Of a DNA stretch of 64,000 bases, positions 36,077 to 47,900 are shown one piece after another (the first letter of the stretch is position 1; every line of letters starts with the position of its first letter). The translations under genes were made by a program, and so were the position numbers. The notes beneath the pieces are model-generated. The model ran no database searches. It saw only the letters and a program-made list of their open reading frames with translations, and had not been told where the DNA came from. The stretch spans positions 1 to 64,000 of the forward strand of contig BGZK01001397.1 of assembly GCA_005406025.1 (NCBI GenBank), given 5' to 3'. This DNA is from Eumeta japonica (taxonomy: Eukaryota; Arthropoda; Insecta; Lepidoptera; Psychidae).

Positions 36077-38806
36077 AGTCGAAAATATTACACAAATTAC
36101 TCAATATTAACTGTTTGAAATTATTTAATGTATTATTAAATAGGTTTACTTCTTCAAATTTCTGATAATCGTGTGTTCTAATTTTCAAGAGAGCGATATA
36201 AATATCGATTACAAGTATATTTCATACAGAACCTGATAATTTAAAAACTTATATTCTTTGTGTTTTACGTGTGAGCGATTGAGCGAATGTAAGCGAAAGA
36301 GGACTATTTTAGCCAGCAAATGAAAATAATATATTTAGTTATAAAAAAAAAAAAACTGTGAAGTAGACATATCAAAAAGCGTTCGATGTTGTTTTTAAAA
36401 GTTGTATGATACTGTTACTGATTTGCTGCGCAGCGTCAGCGCTTTTGATGTTTGTTCATACTTTATTTTTAAATGGATTTCGTTTGTTTACGCCAGATGC
36501 AACAAGTTTACGATATGTTGTTCCGGAAGATTCAAGATCTTTCTGGAAGGACAATCAGCGAGTATAAATAGTAAAGTGCGGCGCGCAGGAGGGGAGTTTT
36601 ATTTCTACGATCGGAGCGTTCACAGGTCAAATGAGATTAACGATCAACTGGTCCCGTAGCCATTTATTATATCTCTATATGTTTACTGCTATTTTACATG
36701 TTTCTTTTCACGATCTCATTTTCTAATCCTTGATAGGTTCATTTCATAACATTATGCCTAATTTTATATTTTAATATACGTCTTTAGGACTTTTTCAATT
36801 ATATTTTTTATGGCAGTCGTATTAAGGCTCCAGAGTGTACTACAAAAATTTAATATAGATCTTATGTAATAAAAACACACAAATTTTAAAGTTGCCTATT
36901 GTTAAATCCAAGGCCTATATTTTCTTTTCATTTCTTGGATTTCCGCTACGGCGCCGATTCCGCGTTCCTATGTAGAATATTCTAGATGTCGTGCATACAA
37001 TATCCCAAATATAGCTATAATTAAAGGATGGGAAATATACAAAGAACTCATCTAAGTATTCACACAAAATATCATATGGGCTTGCAAGCCCCCGCACACT
37101 TTTATTTTTCACTTAAACATTTAATTTTTATCTGCTACGATCGGCCATACAGAAGAGACATATCCGTTCCACCTTTTTACTTATGGATAGGATTAAAAAG
37201 GAAACGTATAATATAAATACATATAATAAAAAATAGAAATATGTGTAATATAAAAAAGTAACAATAATATTAAACACCATTTCTTTTCTAAATAGTTGAT
37301 TTATTCCGTTTATGAATCTTAGATTTTTGTAGGCTCTTTTTGCACAACTGAATGACAGATGAAAAAACTTTCTTGTCCAGCAATATCTTTAAATCACGAA
37401 TTGTGTCGACTCGTTTGAGAACAGTTATTGTACTTAAATTTTATTGAGTTGATTTTCTGCGTGAAGCTGATAACGTGGCATTTGTGCGGAGAAAAAGTTG
37501 GTTAAGAGCACAATATTTTGAAGAGCCTCCAAATCAGATTGAATTCTTTTCGAAATTTTTATGGACAATCATTGTTATATTTTATAGTCTCGTCGACAAG
37601 TTCAAAATCGTGTTAATTCTTGATAAAGGTCCTAAAACTATGTGGTATAACTCATTGGATTCGGAATGACGTCTAGAAAAATGTATTCGAAGGATTTTAC
37701 TGTACGATAAAAATTGCAAAAGTTATTAACAAATTAAGTAGAAAAAAAAAAGGTATTTCGTTTATTGGCAATTAATCAAAAACTATTAATATTTAAGAAA
37801 TTAAAAAAAAAAAGATTCATAAAGAGGAGGGAATTTCCAAGAAAAAAGTCCTAACTTTCGAAACTGTAGCTCCATTATTTATAATTTTAATTTACTGCTG
37901 AAAATAAGACCCCGTGCGGCCGATACAGCATGGCCGCGATGCCGCTCAACAGAGTTTATCACTTAAAATAATTTTTTTATAGGATTAAATATCAATACTA
38001 AAATTTTAAAAATTATGGTGTCATTAGAACATTTCAAAGAATGAAGTCCCATTGGAAAAATTTTTTTTTGTTCATTTTTCCAAAAGTTATACAATTGCTA
38101 ACTAAGTATTTTTTCGTGGGCTATTATTTTTACAAAATACGGTATAAAAGTTTAAATAATTGCCTATAAATTTTTAGCTTCTTGGAGATCTTCTTATATA
38201 TATACTTAACAAGACCACGTTATAAAATTATCTTAAATTTGTGTTTTTTATTTATAAAAATTTTTTTAAGTTAACAAAAAATGAAAATTCTCAACAATGT
38301 TGTTAAAAAAATTTTTAAATAAAATTTTTAGTTATGGCTATTTTTGTAATTTATACTTAAGATAATTAACATTATATTTAACAAATGTTTTTTAATTCGT
38401 AGATTAGAGCTTATTTTTTTAGTTTTTTGTAACATTATTTGAATGGTTTAAACAACTGATTTCTACTGCATCTCCTATATGGACTACACAATCTAAAATA
38501 ATTGATCATACTGATAATTAAGTTTCCTATTTTCAACTGCTATCAAGTATGCTTTGATCCATTCAGTAACCACTATAATTATTAATGTATTTATAATTTG
38601 TAGCCCAAATTAGTTTTCCTTACAAACACTAATGATTCCACTACTCGTTTTGCATTCACAGCATCAATAAACAAAAGTACTAACACCAGCTATTTTTTAA
38701 ATGTTTACACATTTTATCAAGATATCAAAATATGAAAAAATTTTGAAATTTCTGTGAAGGAAAAAAATAATTTGAAAAAATTAAAACAAATAAAAATATG
38801 CTATTT

Positions 38807-38812
38807 TTTATT
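38807..38812 (-). terminator. candidate CCT2 poly(A) signal
   Basis: AATAAA on the minus strand about 530 bp after the CCT2 stop codon. It is the first canonical hexamer I noticed downstream. In such AT-rich DNA, chance matches are common, so the true 3' end is unproven. Confidence 0.25.
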
Positions 38813-39338
38813 GTTCCGTTATTGTTAATACATTGTCAAGGCAACTAGGGCCTAAATTATAATATAATTAGGATAACTTATATGCTTCTAGCAATATTCT
38901 AAAAATGGTGAGCCTTCATAGTCAAAATTAAACAAAAAGTGACATAGCTTCAAATCGTCAAATAAAATGCAACATTTAAAATATGTTATTGTGAACCTTT
39001 TGTTAAAATGGGACATATTTTCATAAGCGAAGAAATAGAGATTTAAGTAGATAAAATCAATAGCGACTAATCCCGTTATCTATTTTGAAAACATAAGACC
39101 AAGAGTTGCTCATCAAAATCACTTAATTGATTTGAAAATGTTTTTCACAAATGAACTGACATTCAAAAAGTTACATTCTTTCATACCAGTTTTCTTATTA
39201 ACACCAACTTTGTAAATATGCACTATTCGTTATAAAGATATTGTAAATTTAGGTTTCGTTTCTGCAATAACACAAAATGTATTTTCATCCCCTTCAGTCA
39301 GTTTCCACAATAGTCACAGGTAATGTTAGAATGCGAGT

Positions 39339-39511
39339 TTAGCACGGCCGGCGGTCAGGCCCGCGGCGGCGCGGCGCCGACTTCAGTATGTTGTCGACGC
39401 GCAGTATCATCTCGGCGGCCTCGGCGGCCGACACCAACATCTGCCGCTTGACCACGTATGACTCGGTCACGCCGAGTTTCTTCATGTCGCCCACACGTCC
39501 GTTCTCCATGT
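39339..39511 (-). CDS. CCT2: CCT2 exon 10 (C-terminal) with stop
   Basis: 173 bp. It completes Asp of GLDMENG and encodes [20 protein letters not shown], ending in DRRPC and TAA at 39341-39339. GC-rich coding stretch in an AT-rich setting. Acceptor TTCTGTCAG. Confidence 0.95.
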
Positions 39512-41903
39512 CTGACAGAATTTATTTAATTTTTCTACACTGTTTTATATGAAACATTTCTTATAATTAAATAGTATTAAATGCTGATATAGACATATTA
39601 ACATTTTATTTATTCTATTTTGATAGTCATTTTTTTGAAATAAATTTGCTATTGTTTTAAAAACAATTTTAAGTTATACAATTATTCCAACACACTGTGT
39701 ATTTGAATATAGTTAAAAAATTCTGCATAAATTAGATGTTCAATAATTATGTGAAGCGCTGAGCACTCAAGCTGAACCTTACGAAAGGGGGAGCAGTTAT
39801 CGAAAAATCGCCAAAATGACGTCACATAATTAAGGGATGCCCTTAAGAAAGATTTGAATGAAAAATTTGTATCTTAAAAAATGTTTCTGTACTGAAATAA
39901 CCACAACCTTAATAATCACTACCTATCAAGTATTTTATGGTTTTAAAAGAGCACTATGTGGTGCTCTTTTGAAACTGAATAATATAGTTCTTTGATTCTC
40001 TGGTTCTTGGTTTTTTGATTCTCTGATTACATTACTATTAGAATCATGTTGAAAATTTTACAGTGAAAATTAACTGTCGGTTAATATTAGTCTCATTCAC
40101 AATAATTTATAAATCTAACCGAGTCCCATGGTATTTTCGCCTTGAGCGTGATGGGCCCGCAAGCGTGCAACGAGCTCAGCGCTGTCGTAGCCCGCGTTGT
40201 CAGCTACAGCGGCAGGCAGCCGGCGCAACGCCGTTGCGAACGCTTCTGTAGCTAAAGCTTCCTTGCCGGGTGTACGCGACGCAGCTCGAGATACCGCTTC
40301 CGCCATTAACATCTCACTCGAACCTACACAAATCATAATTTCTATATATAGCATACTTGAAAAGTAAACAATTAGGCGAGCCATCAGAAAGTAGATGGCC
40401 ATTGCAGCCCATGCACACGCTTACAACCCTAGAAAAATTAACAGTACATTGCCAGCCTCTTAAATAAGATATATAATGAAGGGGAATCAGGTTAATGGAA
40501 GAGTTCCATTAGTCCACTCTTACCAGTGGACTACTGGAACTCTCATTCACCAGACAAAAGACACTATCGGAATCTGCTACTTCACATTCATATTTAGTGA
40601 GAGTGCGATACTTCACCGACCGAGCCAGCCCATTTTTGTACTGCAGCAGCCAGTTGGCTATAGTGTGGCTTTACCACAACAAATTAAAAAGATCAAACAA
40701 ATAGACTCATGCTTATAGGTTCACATCTAAATGCCTACAAATACAAGGAAAAAAATAGTTTGTATCGGGACCTTCAATTAGTTCTCGCTGTTTCTTTTAC
40801 AAAATAAAAGTTTTATTTAAATTGTAAGGAACAAAAATATTTCATTCAAAGCATTGCCCATCTCTGTGCCAATAATAATGTCTCTGCTTGTATAGTGGCC
40901 GTTTTTCTTTTAAGGATCGACTTAAATGCATCAAATGAAGTCGATAGAGATTCTCCGTGATAGTCTCATTCGGTTTGAGTAGTTCATAATAAATTACACC
41001 CTGCTGATCCCATCAAATACAGAGAAGAAGCTTCAAACCATGGATATTTGGTTTTGCAGACAATGTTGATGCATGGCCGAGCTTACCCCACAGTTTTCTA
41101 CACTTCAGATTATCGTAGTGTATCCGCTTTTCATCACCAGTCACGATGCGGTGCAAAAAACCTTTTCTTTTCTGCCGTTGAAGCAGTAGTTTACACGTGA
41201 GAAAACATCGTTTAACGTCTCTCAGCTTCAATTCATACGGTACCCAATGTCCTTGCTTCTGGATCATTCCTAAAACTTTTAAATGTTTTGGAGCAGTTGA
41301 CTCATCTACTTGTAATGTTTTTCCAAGTTCTATTAGCATCTGACATCGGTCTTAATGGAGTAATTCCTCCAACTTTTCGTCTTAAAATTTTTTCGGTGCG
41401 CCAGAACGTTCTTTCTCCTCAAGTTCAAAATCAATATTTTTGAAACTTCAAAACTAATCTCTGCTAGACAGATTTCTTTTGAATAAAGTAGTGCAATAAA
41501 ACTCCCAGCAAATACCACTTTATTTGGCACAAAAGTAGACATTTTCAGAACTAAGAAAAATTACTTTGTTTACACTAAAGTGAACTACCATACACTGAAA
41601 TTTAAGATTAGATACACTACTGCCTTTCATGTGCGTTACCATTCGAAATTCCATGAATGGGGTACTGCTAATGCCATCTTTCAAAAAACAGCGAGAACTT
41701 ATTCAAGGTCCCAATATAATTTAAGAAGAAATGAATTAACTTCTATGCAGATAACATGAAATGAAACTCCAAGTTTGGCTCTTCAACTTAAGTCACAAAA
41801 AATAAATTCAAAACTCACTAACCATTTCAAAGATTCTTTGACTATTATACTACATTATTTCAGATAAGCATAGTTTATAACTAGATAATATACTCTGCGT
41901 CCA

Positions 41904-41953
<50 letters not shown>

Positions 41954-44900
41954 CCCACACTTTAAGTGTTATTCACCATAATACTAATATTTTAATGACA
42001 TTAATATAATAATATTCCTATTGTAATAATATTAACGTAATAGTAATCCTAATATTTTTGTACCTTTAATCTAATTAACAGGTTTTACTCAGCATGAAAC
42101 TAGGATGTCTGGTCAAGAAATAATTTTTAAAAGCAATCACTTATTTAAGTGATGTCTTAAATTTATCACATACAGCATCACAGGTGATAATACAAAAATG
42201 TTTTGGATTTCCTTTGGATATTTCATACATGTGGGCGATATGGCAAGGGAAGGTCTTAGGGTCATAACCTCCCCTGTATTGGATTTTTGTCCTATTAATT
42301 GTCATATTAGTAATCGAATTGGAGCCTGTTCAGACTGGACTTCAACTATGTGACCCACCTCTGACTCGGAAGGCTGGAACCGCCCTTGCAATACAGACTA
42401 ATAATTTGTACATGTGCTAGGAAGAATAGTTATCAAAAAAAAAGTATAGATTGAACCTCTCCTTTTTCTTTACTTTGTTATGGTTGTCTCTAAAATAAAA
42501 TATTAGATATATAACTTACCTTTTAAGTTAATGTATAGACATGTGATATCTGTTAATTACTATTCTTCCAAGTGTTTGCAACCATTAAAATAGAAAAATA
42601 AACAACGTATTATAGCCAATAATAATTAAATGTTTTTGTAACCAATAAAAATATATCGACAACAGTTATCAATAAAATATAGGAATTCTTAATTCATCAA
42701 AATATTTGAAAGTTAAAAGCACTGTACAAAGAAACAGATAAAATAATCATAACAAAAAGTGTGATATTAGTTTTGCACATAATTCAGATTTGATGTTTCA
42801 TTATTTATTGAAAAATGTTTTTTTTTTTTGAAAACGTAATCAAAATTTATTAGACTTTACCTCCGCCACAGACAACTTTCGGCTCTTTAACGGTGGCAGT
42901 GAGCACGCACAATGCGTCGTGCAGTGACCGTTCCGCTTCGTCGATAATCTGCTGAGTGGCACCGCGCACCACCACCGTGCACGCCGAGCCCAGCGCCACG
43001 CCCGAGAAACGGATAAGAGACTCGTCTCCGATCAACATCTACAATATTGAATTATCTTATTGTCTGTACAAAATATGAGGGCATAAAAAGGAAAAATAAT
43101 TGTACTTCAATCTGCAATTACCAAAAAGAAAAAGCAAAGAGATGCATGCAGAGCATGTACAGGTGCAATTCCTTATTACATTATGTTTTAATATAAATGT
43201 GACATATTTTGTTACAAAATTTGATTTAATGGATGCTCATAGAACCTATTTCACTCAAACGTTACATTTTCTTAGTTAAAACGAAATATTATCCACAATT
43301 TTGCTTCAATTTACCTTTAATATTTATATCTCTTAATTATTTCAACTTTTCTGGACGATTAAAGATAAACTCTGAGATAATCATTTCTGGCCAGTTATTT
43401 TATTGTAAAAAAAACCTTAGAATAAATTAGCAACCGTTACTAATATTATAAATGTGAAAGTGACTATATGACTATTTGTCTATCATGATTATATGACTGT
43501 TTTTATGAAATTTGATATAAAGATAGCTTCAATAACTTGATAATGGCACAACTGATATTGACAAAATTTAGTAAACTAATAGAACTTTTCATCACATAAA
43601 ATATAAGTAACTTTTAGCATGTGTGTCCATATGTCCATATCTAAACAATGGAGTAAGTGACTAGTAAAATTTAATACACCAATACACAAACTATCACATA
43701 AAATATAAGGTACTGCTCGTCTGCATTTTTTTTTATGTGTATGTTCTTATAATTCGAAAATGGCTTAATGGATTATTTTGGTTAAGTCATTACATTATCA
43801 GTGATGAAATTTGGTACCTGAAGGAATCATCTGTCAACACCATATATCTACAATATATATTATAACAATAAATTGTTCTAGTTGAAAAACATTGAAAACC
43901 ATTATTTTATTTTCTTATTCCCTATATCCACACTGAGTAAATTCAAATACTTAGGTACCATACTTACACCAGATGCCAACATAGTCTATGATATTATCCA
44001 TAGGATAAATGTTGCATAGGAAAAACAGCAGATACTTGTAGGAATACTTTATGACCTCTGCATACTCATATAAGCACAAAGTAAATTTTAATTCAAATCC
44101 AAAAATATCTTTATGACATAATTATACATTCCTCTCCTTCTAACAATGTTATACGGTTCCAAATGTGGGACACTAAAGAAAACCCACATACAAAAAGTAC
44201 ATATCAACATAAAATGCTGAGGAGGTATAACATAACAATAAAATGCAAAATGTATATATAAGAGGCAGGCTTTAGGGCTAATCATCTAAAACCTTAATGA
44301 AAACCCTTACGGACGATATAGATAAATGAAAACCATCTCAGATGGTGTGGACATGTGAGAAGAAATAGAAACAATGTGGTACATATCGCAACAGAAGAAA
44401 AGCAAAGAATGCTCGTCATAGACTTGACAACCTAAAACAGAATCAAGACTTCGTTGGCGAAGTTAGTTGCGAGAGCCCACAACCCAGGACAAAACTATCC
44501 TGATGCAGAAAAAATTAAAAGATTAACCCCACATAATGGGAACAGGACAAAACAAAGAACATTATTCTTTTACTTTGCTGGCTACATTATTTTATAAATT
44601 GCCTGGAGAACCAAAGAGGGGGAAAGAAAAGAAATTGCTATTGGATATAATGATGGATATGAATATTAAGATTACCCATCAGGTTCATATTATTAAAGTT
44701 TTAATGAAGACCAAAATTTCAACCAGAATCTATTATACACATGAACAGAGCATGGGCAAAAACTAATGTTTTTCAAATTATATTTCAGAATCTTCAGCGA
44801 ACACCTATTTTGCACACATTTTTTTAACTTCATATTGAATACAATAAAACTGTTTCTAAATCTCACATCTTTGTACAGCTAAATCTTCCTACAACTATAC

Positions 44901-47900
44901 TAAACTTGAGCATTTAAATAGAATAATTTCTGAGAAACCCATATGTGATAGAATTAGACTGCATAAATGTTTAGCTTTTACAATAGAACGGAGTACTAAA
45001 ATGAGCTCAAAAATATAGTCATAATGAATTACCATATGAATACATTGTTTTGTTTTTATAGCACAATAATCCATGTAGGTACATGCAGCAAACATTGTAA
45101 AAAAATCCCACTCAATATTAATATTACATGCTTTAAAGTGTAAAACTAGATTACCAGTCAATCTAACAACTATGTTTCTGTTTTAGAGTACCCATAAAAA
45201 TAGATATAAAATCTTAAGCTTATGGTATTTAAATTTCTGGATCAAAACAGTGAATACATACAATATTTGAAAATCCATACCTCCTCAATAACTTTGCAAT
45301 GGCCTAGTTTGACTTTACTGGGCGTGTCGAACGTGGATACGATCTCCCCGCCCATGACGAGCGCCAGTCTTTCTATGCCTTCAAAGTCCGCGTGTTCGAT
45401 GGCCATGACGCCCGCATCAGCGAACAACTGCTCCGGATAGTTATAGATCAGCTGTCTGTAATTTATAAAATACTAATACATCTATAACTTATGAATCTTA
45501 AACTTTACTTATTACATTCAACCTAATTTCTAGGATTTCATAGAAAAGAATGCCAATAGGGTCCCTATTACTAAGATTCCGTTGTCTATCCATCTGTCTG
45601 TCCCTTCCATATTTCACTGGATTATATCTTATAAACCATAATAAATAGACATTTGAAATTTTTACAAATATGTATCACTATAACCGCTCCAACAATGAAT
45701 AATAATATAATAGTTAAAAATTAAAGGGGGTTATGACCCCTGTTTTTTTTCAGTGTTTTTTGCTCAATCTTAATGGAAATACATACACATATCTTACTAG
45801 TACAACCACAATGTTCATTATTAAGAAAACAACAAATAATAAAAACCGGTCAAGCATGAGTGGCACTCGCAATGTACTAAACTATTTTTTAAAAATATCT
45901 AATGTTAAATATGGTACAACGTTAAGGTAACCTTCATATACAAGTCAAATTCACACTTCACCAGTTGTATTAGTTATTGCTGTTTCAATTTCTTAAACAA
46001 AGTTGCACAAAAACCTGATTGCATAATGATTGCTTCATATGCAATCAGGTTTTTGTGCAACTTTGTTTAAGAAATTCAACTGAAAATTGATCTACAAAAC
46101 TATAACAAAAAAAATGCACATTTGTATTAAGAAAATGATTCTACAAGCATGGCATAAAGGATATCCTGAAAATACAAAAATTCTTAATTGAGTACTTAAT
46201 CTAAACCAATTTAGTTTCATTTGATTTTTCACAACATTGAAATAAAAATTTCATAATATACTACAATTATACTCAGAGAGTATTATTCCTTGAGCTAAAC
46301 ATTTGTACGACCTAAATGTTTATCATACACAAAATTGTGTTTATTTTCCCCATTACAATTAATTATTACGTTTTGTTAATTTTTACAATGTTCTTGTTAT
46401 TATACAAAGAAATAATTAGATTTATTCAAAGTAAAAAATAATAACCTATTGATAAAGACATTGCACTTATGAGCCAGAATCTTATTGACTTTATCTTTCA
46501 TCTTCTCCTTTTCTGCCACTTCTAGTTCTGCGATTTTAGCCATCGAGTCCACTTTAATAGTGGAGCCAAACACTTTGATTTTATCTGTGTCCATGGGTGT
46601 GTTTGCAATAAGAATATTGCAATTTTCCATTCGTTTAGGTTGATGAACACCAATCTGAAAATAAAATAAGTATAATAAAATATTTTATCATACTCACATT
46701 CTCCAATAAAAATTTTCAAATTGAAGTTTTTCACTACAAATAGTTCCCTACAATACTTGTTACTATTATACACCACCTATTAAAAAATGGCAAATAAAAT
46801 ATTATAGAACAATATGAAAAGAAAGGTAAACCCTAATATTTATAGTTTTGCTTTAGAATTATTGGCTAAAGAAAAGTTTTAAAAAGTTTACACAATATTG
46901 CATGTAATAAAAAACAAAACAGAAACATGCATCAGAGTACACATAGAGGAAATGACATACTTTCCCATATAGAATCAGTACTAGTGTACATTAACCGAGT
47001 ATATCCTTGTGGATCACATATGTTCATTAATCTATAGGTACATTGAGTAAATTTTTGAGCAATAACCTAGCCATAACAATTGTTTCCCTACCATTCCCAA
47101 AAAAGTTTTACTTCAAAATATCTATACCTTGCCATATAAAAATGGAAGGCCAAAAGTGTTTACAGTGGAATCTCAATAACTCAAATGTCAAGAGACATTT
47201 AAAAAAATTCGAGTAAACGAGTTTTCAACTTAAGAACTTTGAGATACATATGACTGTGTCGACAAGGAACAAACACAACGTTCACACTTGTGTTACTTAG
47301 AAAGTTTCATGAATGTATTCATTCATTGCACATGTACAAATAGATTAGAAGCCCCGAACCCGAACATTCATTTTGGAATTCATTGCTATTATTTCGGAGA
47401 ACTCCAAGTAAGACATTATATTTTACCAACTAAGACTTACGGAGCCTCCTTTTTGAAATTGGAGTTATAGAATATAAATATGTATTATCAATACTTCATA
47501 GGGAAATAACATTTTGTTTGAGTTACAAAGTCTAAATAATTCGAGATACCACATATTTAGGGGTTCATCAGAAGAGAATGGCAATTTTTTTCAACTTATT
47601 AAGGATTGCGACTTAACGAGGTTCGAGTTATTGAGATTTCACTGTATTAATAAATAACAAACATTAATACAATTTATCACCTACATAAATGATAAAACTA
47701 AAAATAATAAAATGTGATAGTTTTAAGCAAATTAAAACGATACAATATTATGATACTTCTAGACAAGTTGAAATGATACATAAAATATTGAGGTGATTCC
47801 AAAAATTATTTTAACCCATTTCTTAAATTAGTTCCTTCACAGTACTATCGACAGTATAATCTTCAAATACATTATATTAACAAAATATTAAATAAAAAAA

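Larger units (their letters stand above)
35441..39338. other. AT-rich intergenic downstream of CCT2
   Basis: Very AT-rich with poly-A/T runs and no supported gene. Contains a 28-bp perfect palindrome at 36049-36076. The part next to 39338 will include the CCT2 3' UTR. Confidence 0.4.

Noticed and set aside
40063..40251. Plus-strand frame over CCT2 exon 9
   Set aside because: Antisense shadow of a confirmed exon.
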